Assembly: GCF_016801865.2 (NCBI RefSeq)
Contig: NC_068937.1
Coordinates: 122,609,225-122,673,224, forward strand
Direction of reading: 5' to 3'
Length of the DNA stretch: 64,000 nt
From: Culex pipiens pallens
Lineage: Eukaryota; Arthropoda; Insecta; Diptera; Culicidae
The translations under genes were made by a program, and so were the position numbers. Shown here piece by piece: positions 47,670 to 59,640 of the stretch. The notes beneath the pieces were generated by a model that saw nothing but the letters and a program-made list of their open reading frames with translations, did no database searches and was not told where the DNA came from. Position 1 is the stretch's first letter. Each line of letters starts with the position of its first letter.

Positions 47670-50104
47670 TGTGGTTTAAAGAATTGTCTGAAAAAATAAC
47701 CAGAATAACTGCGTTTAGTTACAGCGGCACACTTCTACCAAGCGAAAACGTGACTGCAGCGTCCCAGTGACAAAAAGACCAAACATGTGCACGCGATTTA
47801 TTTGCTTTTCGTGGGTTTCCATTAGCGTGCACTTGAAATACGATAGCTAAGGAGACAACATCGTGCACTACGCGCGCCAAAACGTAAACACTTTTTGAAC
47901 CGGTGCCAAACCGTGCGGGAACACACCCACCAAACGACGACGACGCGTCATTCATGAGCTGGCAAAAAAACGAAGAAAGAAGAATGTTTGCACCGAGGTT
48001 TGCACCTTTTTTTCCTCTTCAGGTTTAAATTCCTAGTGCGTTTTCTGTGTACACATCATACTGACATAGACAACTAGATTCGACTTTTTATCCATTTTAA
48101 TTCAGTTGAGCTACACTAGGGCCACGTTTAGTTCAACTTTTTAGGGCAGTTTGCAAGTTTTCACAAAATTTAAAAGCCGCGCATTTTGCATGAACACACT
48201 TCATTTGTTGAGCATACCGGTAGTCAAAAAGATAGCAACTAAGTATAGCGTACTATACCGGCAACTATAAATATGTAAACAGATTGTTTATGCCACAGTT
48301 GGGCTATTTTGAACGGAATTTTAAAAGCAAACCTCTTCTCTCTCTACCTTCCCCGCGAAATCGTAACACGACTTCGTGTTACGGTGGTTCGGCGCTGGCT
48401 GTCTCGGTCACCGTACCGTGACCGGTTTTATAATCGCGTACCTGTCTACAGTGAGAGGGGTACTGTACCGATTGTTGAACGTCATTTTCGGCCATTGTTC
48501 AAAATCGTGAATCGGTAGACCATCACAGTAAGAACTACCTTAAATTCTAAAGAGGTGTCGTCGCGTATTTGGCACCGGTCCAAGCATTGTTTGCAGCTAC
48601 AATGCAAATTATGTAAATTGATTTGGCACTCGGCCTGGCTTGCCGGCTTTCCGGTCAGTCGTTAACCTGATTTGGAAGAAATTTGGCAAACCCGATTTTG
48701 GGAATTAAACTGTCATTGTCTTGTGAATTGAGATTCATTTTAACAATTCAATTGATGTTTTGTAGCACATTTAAATTCAGGCTATTTAGTTAAGGAATAA
48801 GGCCAACCAGTTTATTTATAGCGGTTGCGTTATTGAGTAAAAAGAAGATTACAGGCGATATCTCGTGTTGATGCTATTATTTTCCTGATTGCGTTTAATA
48901 ATTTCCCGAGAAAGACTAATTTCAAACTTTATAAATATGGCTGCCGTTTCGATGTTGGTGGCAGCCGAAGGCGCATCATTGGGTGCCCTCACGAGGTTAT
49001 CGGGATCACAGCTATGGCCGATTACAGATAACAAATTTATTGATACCGGTCAGCTCATCGCGATAACCAGCACAACGTATCGCTGAAAGTCGAAAGATTC
49101 TAGTTTTGAAACTAAGTATTCCATGTGCAAGCACCCATTAAGAAGTTGTCTTATCAACCTTGTGATGATCTGTCAAAATATCGCTCGAAACTATTTGTAA
49201 ACTAACAAAAGCCATGGCTCCAGCTAGCTTATCAACTCACCCAACCAGAAGCCGTCAGGCGCCTAAACAAGCGCCATAAAATTCATATCTTGACAGAGCC
49301 CATGCTTTTATGGTTCGCACCCCCCGAACGTCAATAAATCGTATACCGAAGCACGTACGTAATCCATCGACCTGTTGCGGCCTCACGTGCTTCGGCCAAA
49401 CCAGCCAAAAACCAACTCTGACGTCATCGTCCGAAATGAGAGCGAAACAACAGAGAGAAAAGTTTCGGTCGGAAAAGTTGTAAACAAACCGAGCAAACGA
49501 AGGAAAAACTGTTTCGTGTTTTCCGCCCGCCTACGTCAGCCGGTGCCGTAGAGGTCACTCGGAGGACGCTTGTCACTTGTGCTGAAGAAAAATCGTCATG
49601 GTCAGGGCAAATTTGAAGGAAAACACCCATAAATTTCGACGATCAACAATTCCGGGTTAGGGGGAAAGCGTTTGTTTGTAGCGGTACGCCCGGCGTTTTG
49701 ACCGTATGCTCGACATTGTTTGATGTGGGATGGAGTTAAAATTTTCTTGTTTTAAGTGCGCTGAAAGACATGCTTGAACTACTTTTACGTAACTCATTTA
49801 ACGATAACAAAAGCGTCAGAAAATGGAACGACACGATGCAAAATCGCCACCTTAATGAAAATGAATCAAAATAAAATTTCAAACCAGTTTACCAGCTTGC
49901 ATACAGGCAAGGTTGGCATTTGGTATAAAAATCCGAGAATCTGCAGTTTTATAGCGCCAAACATGTTTACATTGTAAAATATTGGTTTAAAATGGAATAA
50001 GTCTGGTTAAACATTTCTAGTATTTTTAATATATTTCTAGTCTTTTTTTTATAAGGTCGATATGAAAGACAATAGCTTATAGGACCTTTTCAAAAACACT
50101 ATCG
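47670..50104. other. Upstream flank of sugar porter 4
   Basis: No coding gene recognised. AGTTACAGCGGCAC at 47717-47730, a copy of the second recurring word, lies about 50 bp upstream of the ATG. Confidence 0.4.
47717..47730 (+). promoter_or_regulatory. Recurrent word TTTACAGCGGCAC (variant, site A)
   Basis: GTTACAGCGGCAC just upstream of the porter 4 start codon. Other copies are listed at 50919, 51259, 52927 and 55541. Confidence 0.3.
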
Positions 50105-50295
50105 AGGTTTTTAAGCGAAGATGGCGTTCGAATGGTGAACGCCTGAAATGTCAAAATCACGCAGTGGTACCAACATTACAGAACAAGTGTGCCATGGCAT
50201 GACAGCCACATTTTTTTTTTCTATTGTTGGTGCTACTGCGCGATTTTGTCATTTCGGGCGTTCACCATTCGAACGCCATCTTCGCTTAAAAACCT
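50105..50295. mobile_element. 191-bp MITE with ~70-bp inverted arms
   Basis: AGGTTTTTAAGCGAAGATGG at the left is matched by CCATCTTCGCTTAAAAACCT at the right. The arms extend through CGTTCGAATGGTGAACGCC and a matching inverted stretch, with a short T-rich centre. Target duplication is not evident. Confidence 0.85.
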
Positions 50296-50918
50296 GGATA
50301 GATTGATATCAAATTCCAATGTGCTAAAATTAAATCAGTTGACATCAACACCGTAAAACATCCACGCCGAACGGCTGCTAAACCGGTCCCATTCATTGAA
50401 ATGCTTCTCCCGTGTTCCATATTAACGTTCCCTCGTGGACCAAAACCAGACATGGCGCGTCGTTACCACAAAACGGGACACGGAATGTGAATTTTTATTC
50501 TAATTTACACTGCCTTCTTGGGTTTATCTGTTTTGAACCGGTTCAAGCGCGTAGGCAGCCATCCCAGGCCTACTCGAAGCGTACCATTTCTAGTCGGGGA
50601 ATCGCATGCTAGATCTGCGAAGGTCAACGTGGAAGAAAACATTGGGCTTATCGCAACTTCGAGATTGAACAGCTGAAATTCAATATTTTCGTCTCGTTAT
50701 CGACGTTCTTCCTCCAGCAGACGTAACATTATCTCCCCGAGTTTTCTATTGTTGGACGGCGCTCGCGTTGTCTGTCGCTGTCGATGGTCTCAAAAAGCTT
50801 TGAACAAGAAAACAAAAGTCCACCAAAGAGAACCTGCCGAAACAATGATATGATAAGGCGCAATCAATCTGAAAGTGTTTGCGTGACCTTTCGACAACCT
50901 TTGCTGTCCTGGAACATG

Positions 50919-50930
50919 GTGCCGCTGTAA
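50919..50930 (-). promoter_or_regulatory. Recurrent word TTTACAGCGGCAC (partial, site B)
   Basis: GTGCCGCTGTAA on the + strand, 12 of 13 bases of the word in reverse. Confidence 0.3.
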
Positions 50931-51258
50931 GCAAAGTGGCCCAATTACTGGCAAGTACTTTCCCTTTGGAGACCATCGTTGATTGGATGCAAACCGTTGA
51001 ACCTTGCAGGCGTCCAATATCACTTAGGCCCGTCCCTAGTGCCCAGTCAATCAATCTATTTGCAGTAGCAATTCAATTGAACGGTCGTAAATTTTCCATG
51101 GAATTGCGAATTGTTGCGCTACTGCAGCATGCAATTGCCCAGGATCGAACCGGTTCTGACACTTGACAGTTACTTAGCCATAATGGAGGCTGCCGTCAAT
51201 TGTAAAGATGCGTTTTCGCACTAATTAAGCGCGCAAAAAGAAAAAAAACGTTGATTTG

Positions 51259-51271
51259 TTTACAGCGGCAC
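51259..51271 (+). promoter_or_regulatory. Recurrent word TTTACAGCGGCAC (site C)
   Basis: Exact copy preceded by TTTG. Confidence 0.3.
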
Positions 51272-52072
51272 GCTGCATAATCGCCTTTAATCCAATATTA
51301 GCCAAACAATTTGGATTGCAATGCGATCGGAACGTATTTCGCCTTGATTTCCCTCGAGTTTGCATTTCCCTCAGAAGCAAACAATGTCGTTCGAAGAAAT
51401 TGCCGGAGGGATATAAATATTTACGACGGCACTTTTCACAGCTTGATGCCAATTTATAAAGGCACAACACGTTTTTTTTCCTTAATTTTTTGATTTGCTC
51501 TTTTACTTTTTATGCAGGGCGTTTTTTTTCTTATCACAGATCTCGTTCAGTTGTATTGTTGAGCCTTCCATCTTGAAGCACGCATGTGGAATACTGAAAG
51601 TTGATAGTTCGCTTTTTATTCATTTCTTAAATTTTGGTGAAAATGAAAGTGGTTTTGTAGCTGAACTGGCTGAGTTTGTGCGAAATGAGTTTTGTTCCCG
51701 CCAAATTACAACGCCTAAGAAAGTTTGCAAAGTTAGTCTAAACTCTTAAAAATCGAGTTAACTATTTCCAAGTCACTTTATATTTGGTTTCCAATTGCTA
51801 TAACCGTCTCCACTCACCTAGAATTTCCCACGGAACCGACTTAGTCGATACAATTTCACTTTTCAAGCTGCCAAAAGTCCTTTTTTAACACCCCGCGAAA
51901 GCTGTCGATATACAATTTTAAACCCAACGTTTCAAGGTTCAATCGGTCGTATTTTTCCTTGCTTCCCGGCCCAAATTTTCCACACGGTTTGTCCTCTCTC
52001 CGCGCTCCTTAAGGTGAAATTGCTGCTGATGGTGTCGGCACCTTAAACTTGCCCGTTCGAAGCTCAACCGTC

Positions 52073-52078
52073 GACTGA
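52073..52078 (-). promoter_or_regulatory. Initiator-like site, possible start of sugar porter 4
   Basis: On the - strand CTGTCAGTCGACGG gives the arthropod initiator TCAGTC with +1 near 52076. It is followed by GC-richer 5' UTR-like sequence and lies on the coding strand of porter 4, 4.4 kb upstream. This would require a 5' non-coding exon. No transcript evidence is available. Confidence 0.3.
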
Positions 52079-52926
52079 CAGTCGGGTTCGATTCGGTTCG
52101 TCGGCGGCTGGGACCAAACTCACTCGAATACAGAAAACGCGCGCGCAAGACGGTCGGGCCTCCATCGCACTGCTCGTGGAAATCGGGTGTTGTACACGGC
52201 GAGAGGAAAATATATAAATATATTACGAGGACTCGGGGACGCCGGGATGCAGGAATATTGGCGGGAGAGGACAAAATCGAGAGATGATAAACATCTCTGT
52301 ACAGCTTAGAGGCAAATATTCATGGCTGAGAAGCGGAATCCAAGAACATCCTTTGAGTAAGATGTACAGATATCTTCAGAATTATCGGAAAATATGAAAT
52401 GTATTTAAAAAAATCTAGTTATCAGATTGGTCTTATAAATTATGAACAGCTTCCTAGAAAAAAAATCTTACGACATTTGTAAAACTTTTTGTAGATCCAA
52501 ACATCTAAAAGAGCTCCCTCAAACCGGCATAGTGTTAGTATTCGTGTAAGTAAATTTACAACCAGCACGATTGGAGCCGAAGAGCGAGTGCAAGGTCCAA
52601 ATGAGAGCAACAATTTTGGGAGAGAATGTCGTTTTTTTGGAACCGAGATAATGCCAAATGTCGTAAAATTAATGTTCGTTCTCTGTGTGTCACTCTGTTT
52701 GAGTTTCGATAGTTTTCGAATGTGTGTGCAAGATAAGCCACGTGGGAGTCGAACAGTTTCCGGATTCTCACTAATGGAACTGTCAGGAAAATCAATCATG
52801 TTTGTGCTTTTTGGAGCGACTTAATTTGACTAAAAATTTGGTCACGGCATTTGTTTGTCTTCAGATAGAGCATTTTGTTTACATTTTGGTTTCCCGATCA
52901 TTTCAAGACGGAGCGTTTTATATTTC

Positions 52927-52939
52927 TTTACAGCGGCAC
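52927..52939 (+). promoter_or_regulatory. Recurrent word TTTACAGCGGCAC (site D)
   Basis: Exact copy. Confidence 0.3.
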
Positions 52940-54932
52940 AGAAAAAAAGGTTAAGCGATCATTATTCTGCGCAATCAACCATAATGTCAAAAATACAATT
53001 AAACTCATTTTATAGCATCCTCCATTATGAGAATCTGTCAAAACCTGCTACAATCAAACAACAACAACAAAACATCCTCCCACGCGGCGAGGTCATTTGC
53101 ACTTCTTTTTCAGGGGAATCGGAAGTTTGCACCGGAGGTGGACATGCGCCGTACAGGGCACGTTCCCACACACCAATACAGCGAAACTCTTCCTTCCGTC
53201 TCGACGAGAGCGGCGTCCTGTTCCGTTGGCATGGGTACCGACGTCCACCCGACGGTTCTTTCACTTTTGGGCCCTACCGCCGCCGGTATGAATGACCTTG
53301 CGGCAGCAAGTCCGGTCCTTCAAATGCAATTTCTGGAGCAACATTTGAAAAGGGCGCATAAGCATTTTGACAGCTAGAACTATTTAGCAAATTCCGTGTC
53401 AACAGGTAGCTATTTAACAAAAACCTGCGGCGTTAGAAGGTAGCTGGGAATGCCAGCTATTGTTTAACACTTTGAGTTTTGTGAAAAAGTTATTTGTTGT
53501 CTTTGAATTTTCAAAATAGTTTCAGCTTTCAAGATGCTTATTTGTCCTTTTCTCGTGTTGCTCCAGATTTGATGGTGTTGAAGAGTTCGTAAAAATAAAT
53601 TTGGTTTAGGAATGTTTTTTTTCTGCTAACGAGAACCGTTTCCGTAAATTTAAAGATAATTAAAAGTAATTAACAAGGAATGATTAAATAAATAACTCGG
53701 TGTATGTACGTTGCACAGAGACATAAATTATAGCAATGAATGATATATTTGGAAACATATGAGGATTCAGATCAATTTGATAAAATGAAAAATTAACTAT
53801 GGGATTTACATGTGAAACAAAACGAAAAAAAAGCCCTGTCAATTATGGCATATGCATTAAATCTGCCAATTTTTGAAAGTCATGGATTATCTTTACCCGA
53901 ACTTTATTAAACTTCGCTATCACTCGTCTTCAGAATGTCGCATTCACGATGACATGTACATCTGTTCGAGCACATGGCTATAGGGCGGAAGCACAAATTT
54001 AGACATCAACGCCGTGAATACAATGCCCTATCATTGTGACGGGTCTGCAGACACATCAACCCCCTTAACACATGTTATTGCCTCATCGAACCCGAGACTA
54101 ACAACAAAGTCCGAAAACTTCACGACTCGGTGCCAAATTTGCTCTCCCGCAAACCAGTGTGATTGACACGAGTGAGAGTTTTTGCAGCGCAAATTTTGGC
54201 AATTATGTAATTCTATTGCGTTTTCCCCTTAAAGTATGCAACCTCGCACGCCAATCACCTCCTAAGCCGCCTACTGCGTTGTCACAATGCACTACACCAA
54301 TATCACGCGTAACACTCTTGATTTCACGTTATTTTTTTGCTAATTTTTCACGATTTTCTCGCGTCACGACGTGTCACGTCTGTCCGCCCGAAGGACCAGC
54401 CAAGAAGTGATCGATTTTCTTTTCTCGCTACGGTACAATCGGGACGATTATGTGTCTGCGGGGGACCGAACACAGACACGTGCAAGAAGCAGGACTAGAA
54501 ATTTTCCCCTCTGCTATCACAAAGTTACACAAATACCTATGTAAATGAACACCATGAGTGACGTCATACACCCCTTAACGGTTAAAGCAGCGCGAGGGAT
54601 GCTGGAAGGACCAACACAAGGACATTCGCTCTCTCCCCCTATCTCATTCAGGAGAAAAACCACGTGGTGGTGTTCTCATACCTCTCCACATGGTTGTAAA
54701 AACAAGCGACGAGACGGAATGGTGCCAATGTTTGGAATTTCCTGTTTATGTCGCTCATTTTCATCATTCGGGCGTCCCTTTTGACTCATTCTGAAGCTGA
54801 CGCAAGAAGTGGTAACCAAAGTGCGTCATTCGTGAAATTTTCCCCTGCGTAGGTGTCCTGAAAGGAGCATTACTAATAATAAAGATAGTGAGATGTCCTT
54901 TCAGAAACATTCAACCAGTTTTTATGGCAGCC

Positions 54933-54943
54933 GCCATTATGGC
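54933..54943 (+). promoter_or_regulatory. Recurrent word GCCATTATGGC (site 6)
   Basis: Exact copy in CAGCCGCCATTATGGC, the same 16-base context as site 2. Confidence 0.35.
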
Positions 54944-55540
54944 GTGGTGTGACGTTTACATCAAACCTAAATGTTTTACTTAAGCGGTCGCATCCCAATG
55001 ACGCAAGGCAATATTTTCTCACACAATCACCATAATTATTGCTTGTTAGAAGCCAATTAGTTTGTTTGCCAACACACGAAGTAAGAAGGGAGCGCCAAAA
55101 CATCTTTCAACACAACAAATTGTTTTTCTGACGTACAGTAAATCATTATTTTGGCTGTAATTTGCCAAAAACGAATTGACATGACAACAGGCCTGACAAT
55201 GAATTCCATTATAACTGAATTAGACAGTTTGAGGACAAATTTATTACTGGTGGTGACTCATGTTGGAATCAAAATCCACCGTACTGAGGTCAAGACGTCG
55301 GTACATAACCCCAAAATTACCTGCACGCAACGGGTCCAAAAGTCAACGGACTGCTGTCGGCGTGATGATTCATCGCAAGATTATGGAAAGCTGGTCAAGG
55401 TTTCGGATGGGGCCGCAGGTTAACCTCCAAGTGTCCTTCTTTCTACAGCCAACGAGTAGGTGGTGCGTGGGCGTGTTGAATACGTGCACTCGACGACACA
55501 GGAGGAGGGGGTGGTGAAAATTGGACAGTGTTCAATTTGT

Positions 55541-55553
55541 TTACAGCGGTACC
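55541..55553 (+). promoter_or_regulatory. Recurrent word TTTACAGCGGCAC (variant, site E)
   Basis: TTTACAGCGGTAC, one base different, preceded by TTTG as in site C. Confidence 0.28.
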
Positions 55554-56341
55554 ATGGCTGGGTATTTTCAACTTTTATTATATTTATTGAAAATCCGACA
55601 AACGAGTCACAAGCGTTAAACAATTTCAATCTTAAATAAAAAGTTTAGTAGTTTCCATATTACTCTTAGTGAATGTACTAATTTAGATTGGTACACGTGA
55701 CTTTTACCATGATTCTGTTTGTTCCATTTCTTTTGACGTCATATATATAACTGTTGTGGCGAGCCTCCAGGATGTTCGTGTTGGCTTAGGTATTTTTAGT
55801 AAATTTACTTTTCTTTATCAATTTTTCCTACCAGTTACTTCTATTTGATAAATGTTTTTGATGCAGAATCAGATATATTCGATCAAAAATAATTTCAGGG
55901 AAAATATGATGTATTTTAATGTTAAGGTTAATTGGGTCCTAAAATGAAGCTTATATTGCCGATATTATTGTTTACAGCGATAAAGCTTATTTTTCTGAGT
56001 ACAATGACCCTTTGTACGACCACAAAGAGTTTAAAATGGATTTTTAAATCAATTTTGAAAAATTAACCTCGCGGTCCTTCTTGACAGAAAAGTTTCTACT
56101 TGACAGCTCGTTCCAAGGGGACCATAGTTGATCCATCGAAAAAATGTTGTCTTGACAATATATTTTTTTGCATTAAAACGAAAAAAAGTGATCAGAAATT
56201 GTTTTTAATAATTTGTTTTTTACCGTTGTACATAATAATTGACATAGGGCTTTAGTACCCAATTACGTTACAATTAAAACCTCTCGTGATTAAACCTCTC
56301 CTTGAACTTAGGTGAAACAGAATAGTGTTCTGTTATTAATA

Positions 56342-56509
56342 AGTTGATTTGTTCTTTTATATATCATAATATATCTATTTTATATCCCAAATGATGTATA
56401 ACATATAATATAAAATAATAATGGTATGTAAAATATATACATTATACATGATTGGGATATAAAGTAAAAATGGTATGGTATATATAATATATAAAAGAAC
56501 AAATCAACT
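56342..56509. mobile_element. 168-bp AT-rich MITE
   Basis: AGTTGATTTGTTCTTTTATA at the left is inverted at the right (TATAAAAGAACAAATCAACT). The core is TA-rich with GGGATATAAA inverted pairs. No coding capacity. Confidence 0.8.
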
Positions 56510-58094
56510 CATTAGAAATTAAATGAATAAAACAACGGCGCGCTGGTCCTCGTTCTGTAAGGCAATCCATGCATCAAGCAATATAAATTTGAAATTTCAA
56601 AATTTCCTTTAAAAAAATTCGTCAGAAAATAAAAAAAAAATCCGCATTTCAGAACGTTTCCTCTATCAATCATCTGATATAGCAGCATAGTTTGGTTTTA
56701 TTTCCTTTTGCTCTTTTTCCTTCTTTCCATCAGTTTCCATGATTTACCGCGTCTCGACGGGTAAATATTTAAATACCCACAGAACTGAACGAACTATTTG
56801 CGTTCTTCTTGGCGGTTCCTTGCCCTTCAAGTTGTATTTTTGGCCACGAGCATGCGTACTTCAGAGCCGAGGGACGAGCCCCCAGAAACGCGGCTTTCTT
56901 GTGTTGGTGAATGGCGGACAGTGAGATTTGCTTTTGTTATATCTGTTTATAAGTAGTATTGGTTAAATGAAAAAAAAAACGATGTACGATAACGTTGTTT
57001 TGCCTTTTTTATAAAAAAAAGAAACAACGGTTGGAAACACATAAAAAAAATTATTAATATTTTATGAACTTTAGAAAATTATAAATATTTCAACGAAGAA
57101 AAACTCTAGAGTTTTTTTTGATTAGGTCCTATAAACATATGAAAGACAATAGTTTATTGGTCCTTTTCAAAAAAAAACTCTGGAACTGTAATAATGTTTG
57201 AAGCATTTATTGTACGTGACATTTTCATGTTTAAAAAACATGTTATAAGTATAGGAAAAGCGTGACAAAGGGGAGGGGGGAGGGGGGGATTTTGGCTGAT
57301 TTTAGCGTATATTAAAAAGATTGACTTTTCACCCCTTGTCTAGTTCAATTCCAATGGAGCACCCGCCGTTGAGCAGTTTTTGCTTTTTTCTCGGATTTGT
57401 TTTCGAAAGGACCTAAGAGCCATTGGTAACCAAGGACCTTTTTGCATCGGTATTCAAACTATTTACTAAAAACTAATTTTAAAAATGCTTGAGATTGTTC
57501 ATCTACACTTCCTTCAAGTTCCCTAAACAAAAATAAATTAAATATTGTTTCAATTTGGAGAAAAACAATAATAAATGTCGGAGGTCACGATGGCTCTTAC
57601 GGCTTTTTGAAAACTCACCCGAGATTTCTAAAATGTATTTCTTATGGAGTGAACTGTCAAAAACTGCTCGACGGCGGGTACTCCATAAGACTGATTGCAA
57701 CGCGGCTCTACTTTGTTCTAGCTGTTTCATTTTTCAAATAGAACTGAAACAGACCACCCGCAACGCGGAGTTGCAGTTTTATTTTTCGAGCAGTATTTTG
57801 AAACCGGAATAAAACTGCTCGACGAGTTTGTTTCAAACCTGAGACGATTTGGAACTGGAATAGAACTCAGTTTCAAAAAAAAACAGATATATAGAGATAT
57901 CCACGTATTCTTACACACACACTATGATGCTGTGTTGATAATCATACGCACACAATTAAAAGCATTTTTTTGAAACAACATTTAGATCGGCGCGTTGCGA
58001 GCACCGTGTTCTAGTTTCATTTCCGCCAGTTATAAAAATTTAAAACTGCTCGCAATTTGAAACAATTATAAAACTTCGCGTTGCAACCAGTCTA
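56510..58094. other. Intergenic, repeat fragments
   Basis: No gene recognised. A stretch near 57130-57172 (ATGAAAGACAATAG..TTATTGGTCC) is a diverged copy of 50060-50090. AAACTGCTCGACGGCGGG and related words recur around 57350-57830 in both orientations. These look like MITE remnants whose edges I cannot fix. Confidence 0.4.
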
Positions 58095-58290
58095 AGGCTT
58101 TCTAGTCAGAGATTTACCAATACAATCAAAGTATGTTTACATTACAGCTGGACGTTTGTTTGCATCAGGTTTCCTATCTCTTTCTAGCAAAAGTTTTTTG
58201 TCAGGCGACTTCTAGCTGATTTTTTTGACTGGCCGCCCGATATGTCAGGAAACATACTTCACAGGGCAGTGACAGCTCGAGCTCGATCAA

Positions 58291-59392
58291 CACTCAAAAT
58301 AATCCACACGTTGATGCTACGTGAAAAATCACGTAACCCCAATTTTCCCCTCGATAGGCCCGTTTTACGTGACACACGTAAAAATAATGTGTAAGAGTTC
58401 TGGAAAAAAAATAATTTCACGTTCAAGTTACGTGAAAATCTCAGTAATATTTTTCCACTAGGAGTCTTCACGTAGCTTCTATATGTGTTGTCACGTAACC
58501 TCGACATGAACATATCTTTGGGTTGGTGGTTGATAAAATTTACGTGATCCAGTTAGTATGAAAAAAGTTCTCGACCAGGATGGAGTACGCTGACGAATCA
58601 CTCCGATTAGTTTCACCGAAATCTTCAACAACCAACGGTAAGTGGAATTTGTTCTGACAGATTTTAACGCATAAATTTAAAAATACGTTTCTATACTAAA
58701 CAGGGAACAGAATTTATAAATCCTCGAAAACCGATCCCGCCACTCGCCCGCCACTTCATCCAAATATTACCCGGCCTTAGGAGAAACGATTAAACCAGGT
58801 CCGGCGTCGTTCTGGCGACCAAACGCTGGCCGTATTTCGAACGAAACGGTCCGGCAAGAGACCGAAGAAAGGCACTGAATCAACTTCCGATAGGCGAGTT
58901 TAGCCGTCGGCAACAAGATCGAGTCACCAAGGCAGGGACGCTCCCAGACGAACCGGAAGCCGCATGGAGTGTTCCCGCTAAATCAGGTTATATCGTTTCG
59001 ACTCCATTAGAATAAAAGCCATCGCGACTAGCAACATCCAATGATCAGGTTTAGGCTGATTTGTTATTGAAAGAATAATTCAATAAAACATGGAGTTGAA
59101 ATTGAAAACTGCATATCATTGTTCTTCTTCTTTTTAAACAACTGAAAAAATCTGAAATAAATCCATCAAAAGTACTAGAAGGTTCCTATAACAATTATTA
59201 AAACATTCAAGTAGAGTTCACCAGCTGATACATTTAGCTTTTACGTGTGAAACACGTAGAATTAACGTGAAACGATCGGCCAAGCAAATTCCGTTTCTAC
59301 TAGGGTTACTTCGTAGAAGTTACGTGAAAACTCTGGTGGAAAAATACCACAAGGCTTTTCACGTAACATCAACATGAATATTTTTTTGAGTG
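58291..59392. mobile_element. Inverted-repeat element with CACGTAA/TTACGTGAAAA subterminal repeats
   Basis: CACTCAAAATAATCC at the left faces TTTTTTTGAGTG at the right. Both arms carry many TTACGTGAAAA / CACGTAAC words and GATG(C/T)TACGTGAAAA near the tips. No convincing target duplication was found. The interior contains a GC-richer, gene-like stretch with good splice sites (58580-58780). Confidence 0.6.
58580..58780 (+). CDS. Two-exon mini-ORF inside a transposable element (44 residues)
   Basis: ATG at 58580 opens MEYADESLRLVSPKSSTTN, then CAACG|GTAAGTGG gives a strong donor at 58638. The 66-bp intron ends CTAAACAG at 58703. Exon 2 (58704-58780) continues in frame as GNRIYKSSKTDPATRPPLHP and stops at TAG. 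Lengths of 58 and 77 bp total exactly 45 codons. The intron size is normal for this genome. No domain is recognised. It could be a captured host gene fragment, a small gene carried by the element, or chance. Confidence 0.35.
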
Positions 59393-59640
59393 AATGTTTG
59401 CATCAGGACACTGTGACGAGAAGTTCGTCATTTTTGGGTTTAATTATATTTTTTTCACTGGGCCTAGAAAGCCTTATTCTGAAAACGAATTCTGAATTTG
59501 TGTAGGATTCGAATCGAAATCCGTTTCAGAATTATCAAGTGTGTTAAAGTGAACTGAAAAATGTTTAATGCTGATTCTCAGTGTAAGATTGGGATTTACC
59601 CTCGGGTTTACCTCTGGTGGGCAGCACCGTAAACTGATTG

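Larger units (their letters stand above)
50296..56341. other. Long intergenic spacer, no protein gene recognised
   Basis: Open frames here (for example 52855-53295 and 53027-53377) overlap in several phases and show no domain, so I do not call genes. The spacer contains repeated GCCATTATGGC and TTTACAGCGGCAC words, an initiator-like site at 52073 and a CAA run near 53060. It may be the regulatory and 5' non-coding territory of porter 4. Confidence 0.4.
58095..59474. mobile_element. TA-flanked MITE split by another inverted-repeat element
   Basis: AGGCTTTCTAG at 58095 is inverted at 59464-59474 and flanked by TA on both sides (58093-58094 and 59475-59476). Without the inner element at 58291-59392 it is about 280 bp. 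Confidence 0.6.

Noticed and set aside
52855..53377. Overlapping 146- and 116-codon + frames as genes
   Set aside because: They overlap each other and a - strand frame, have no domain, and lack splice or start context.
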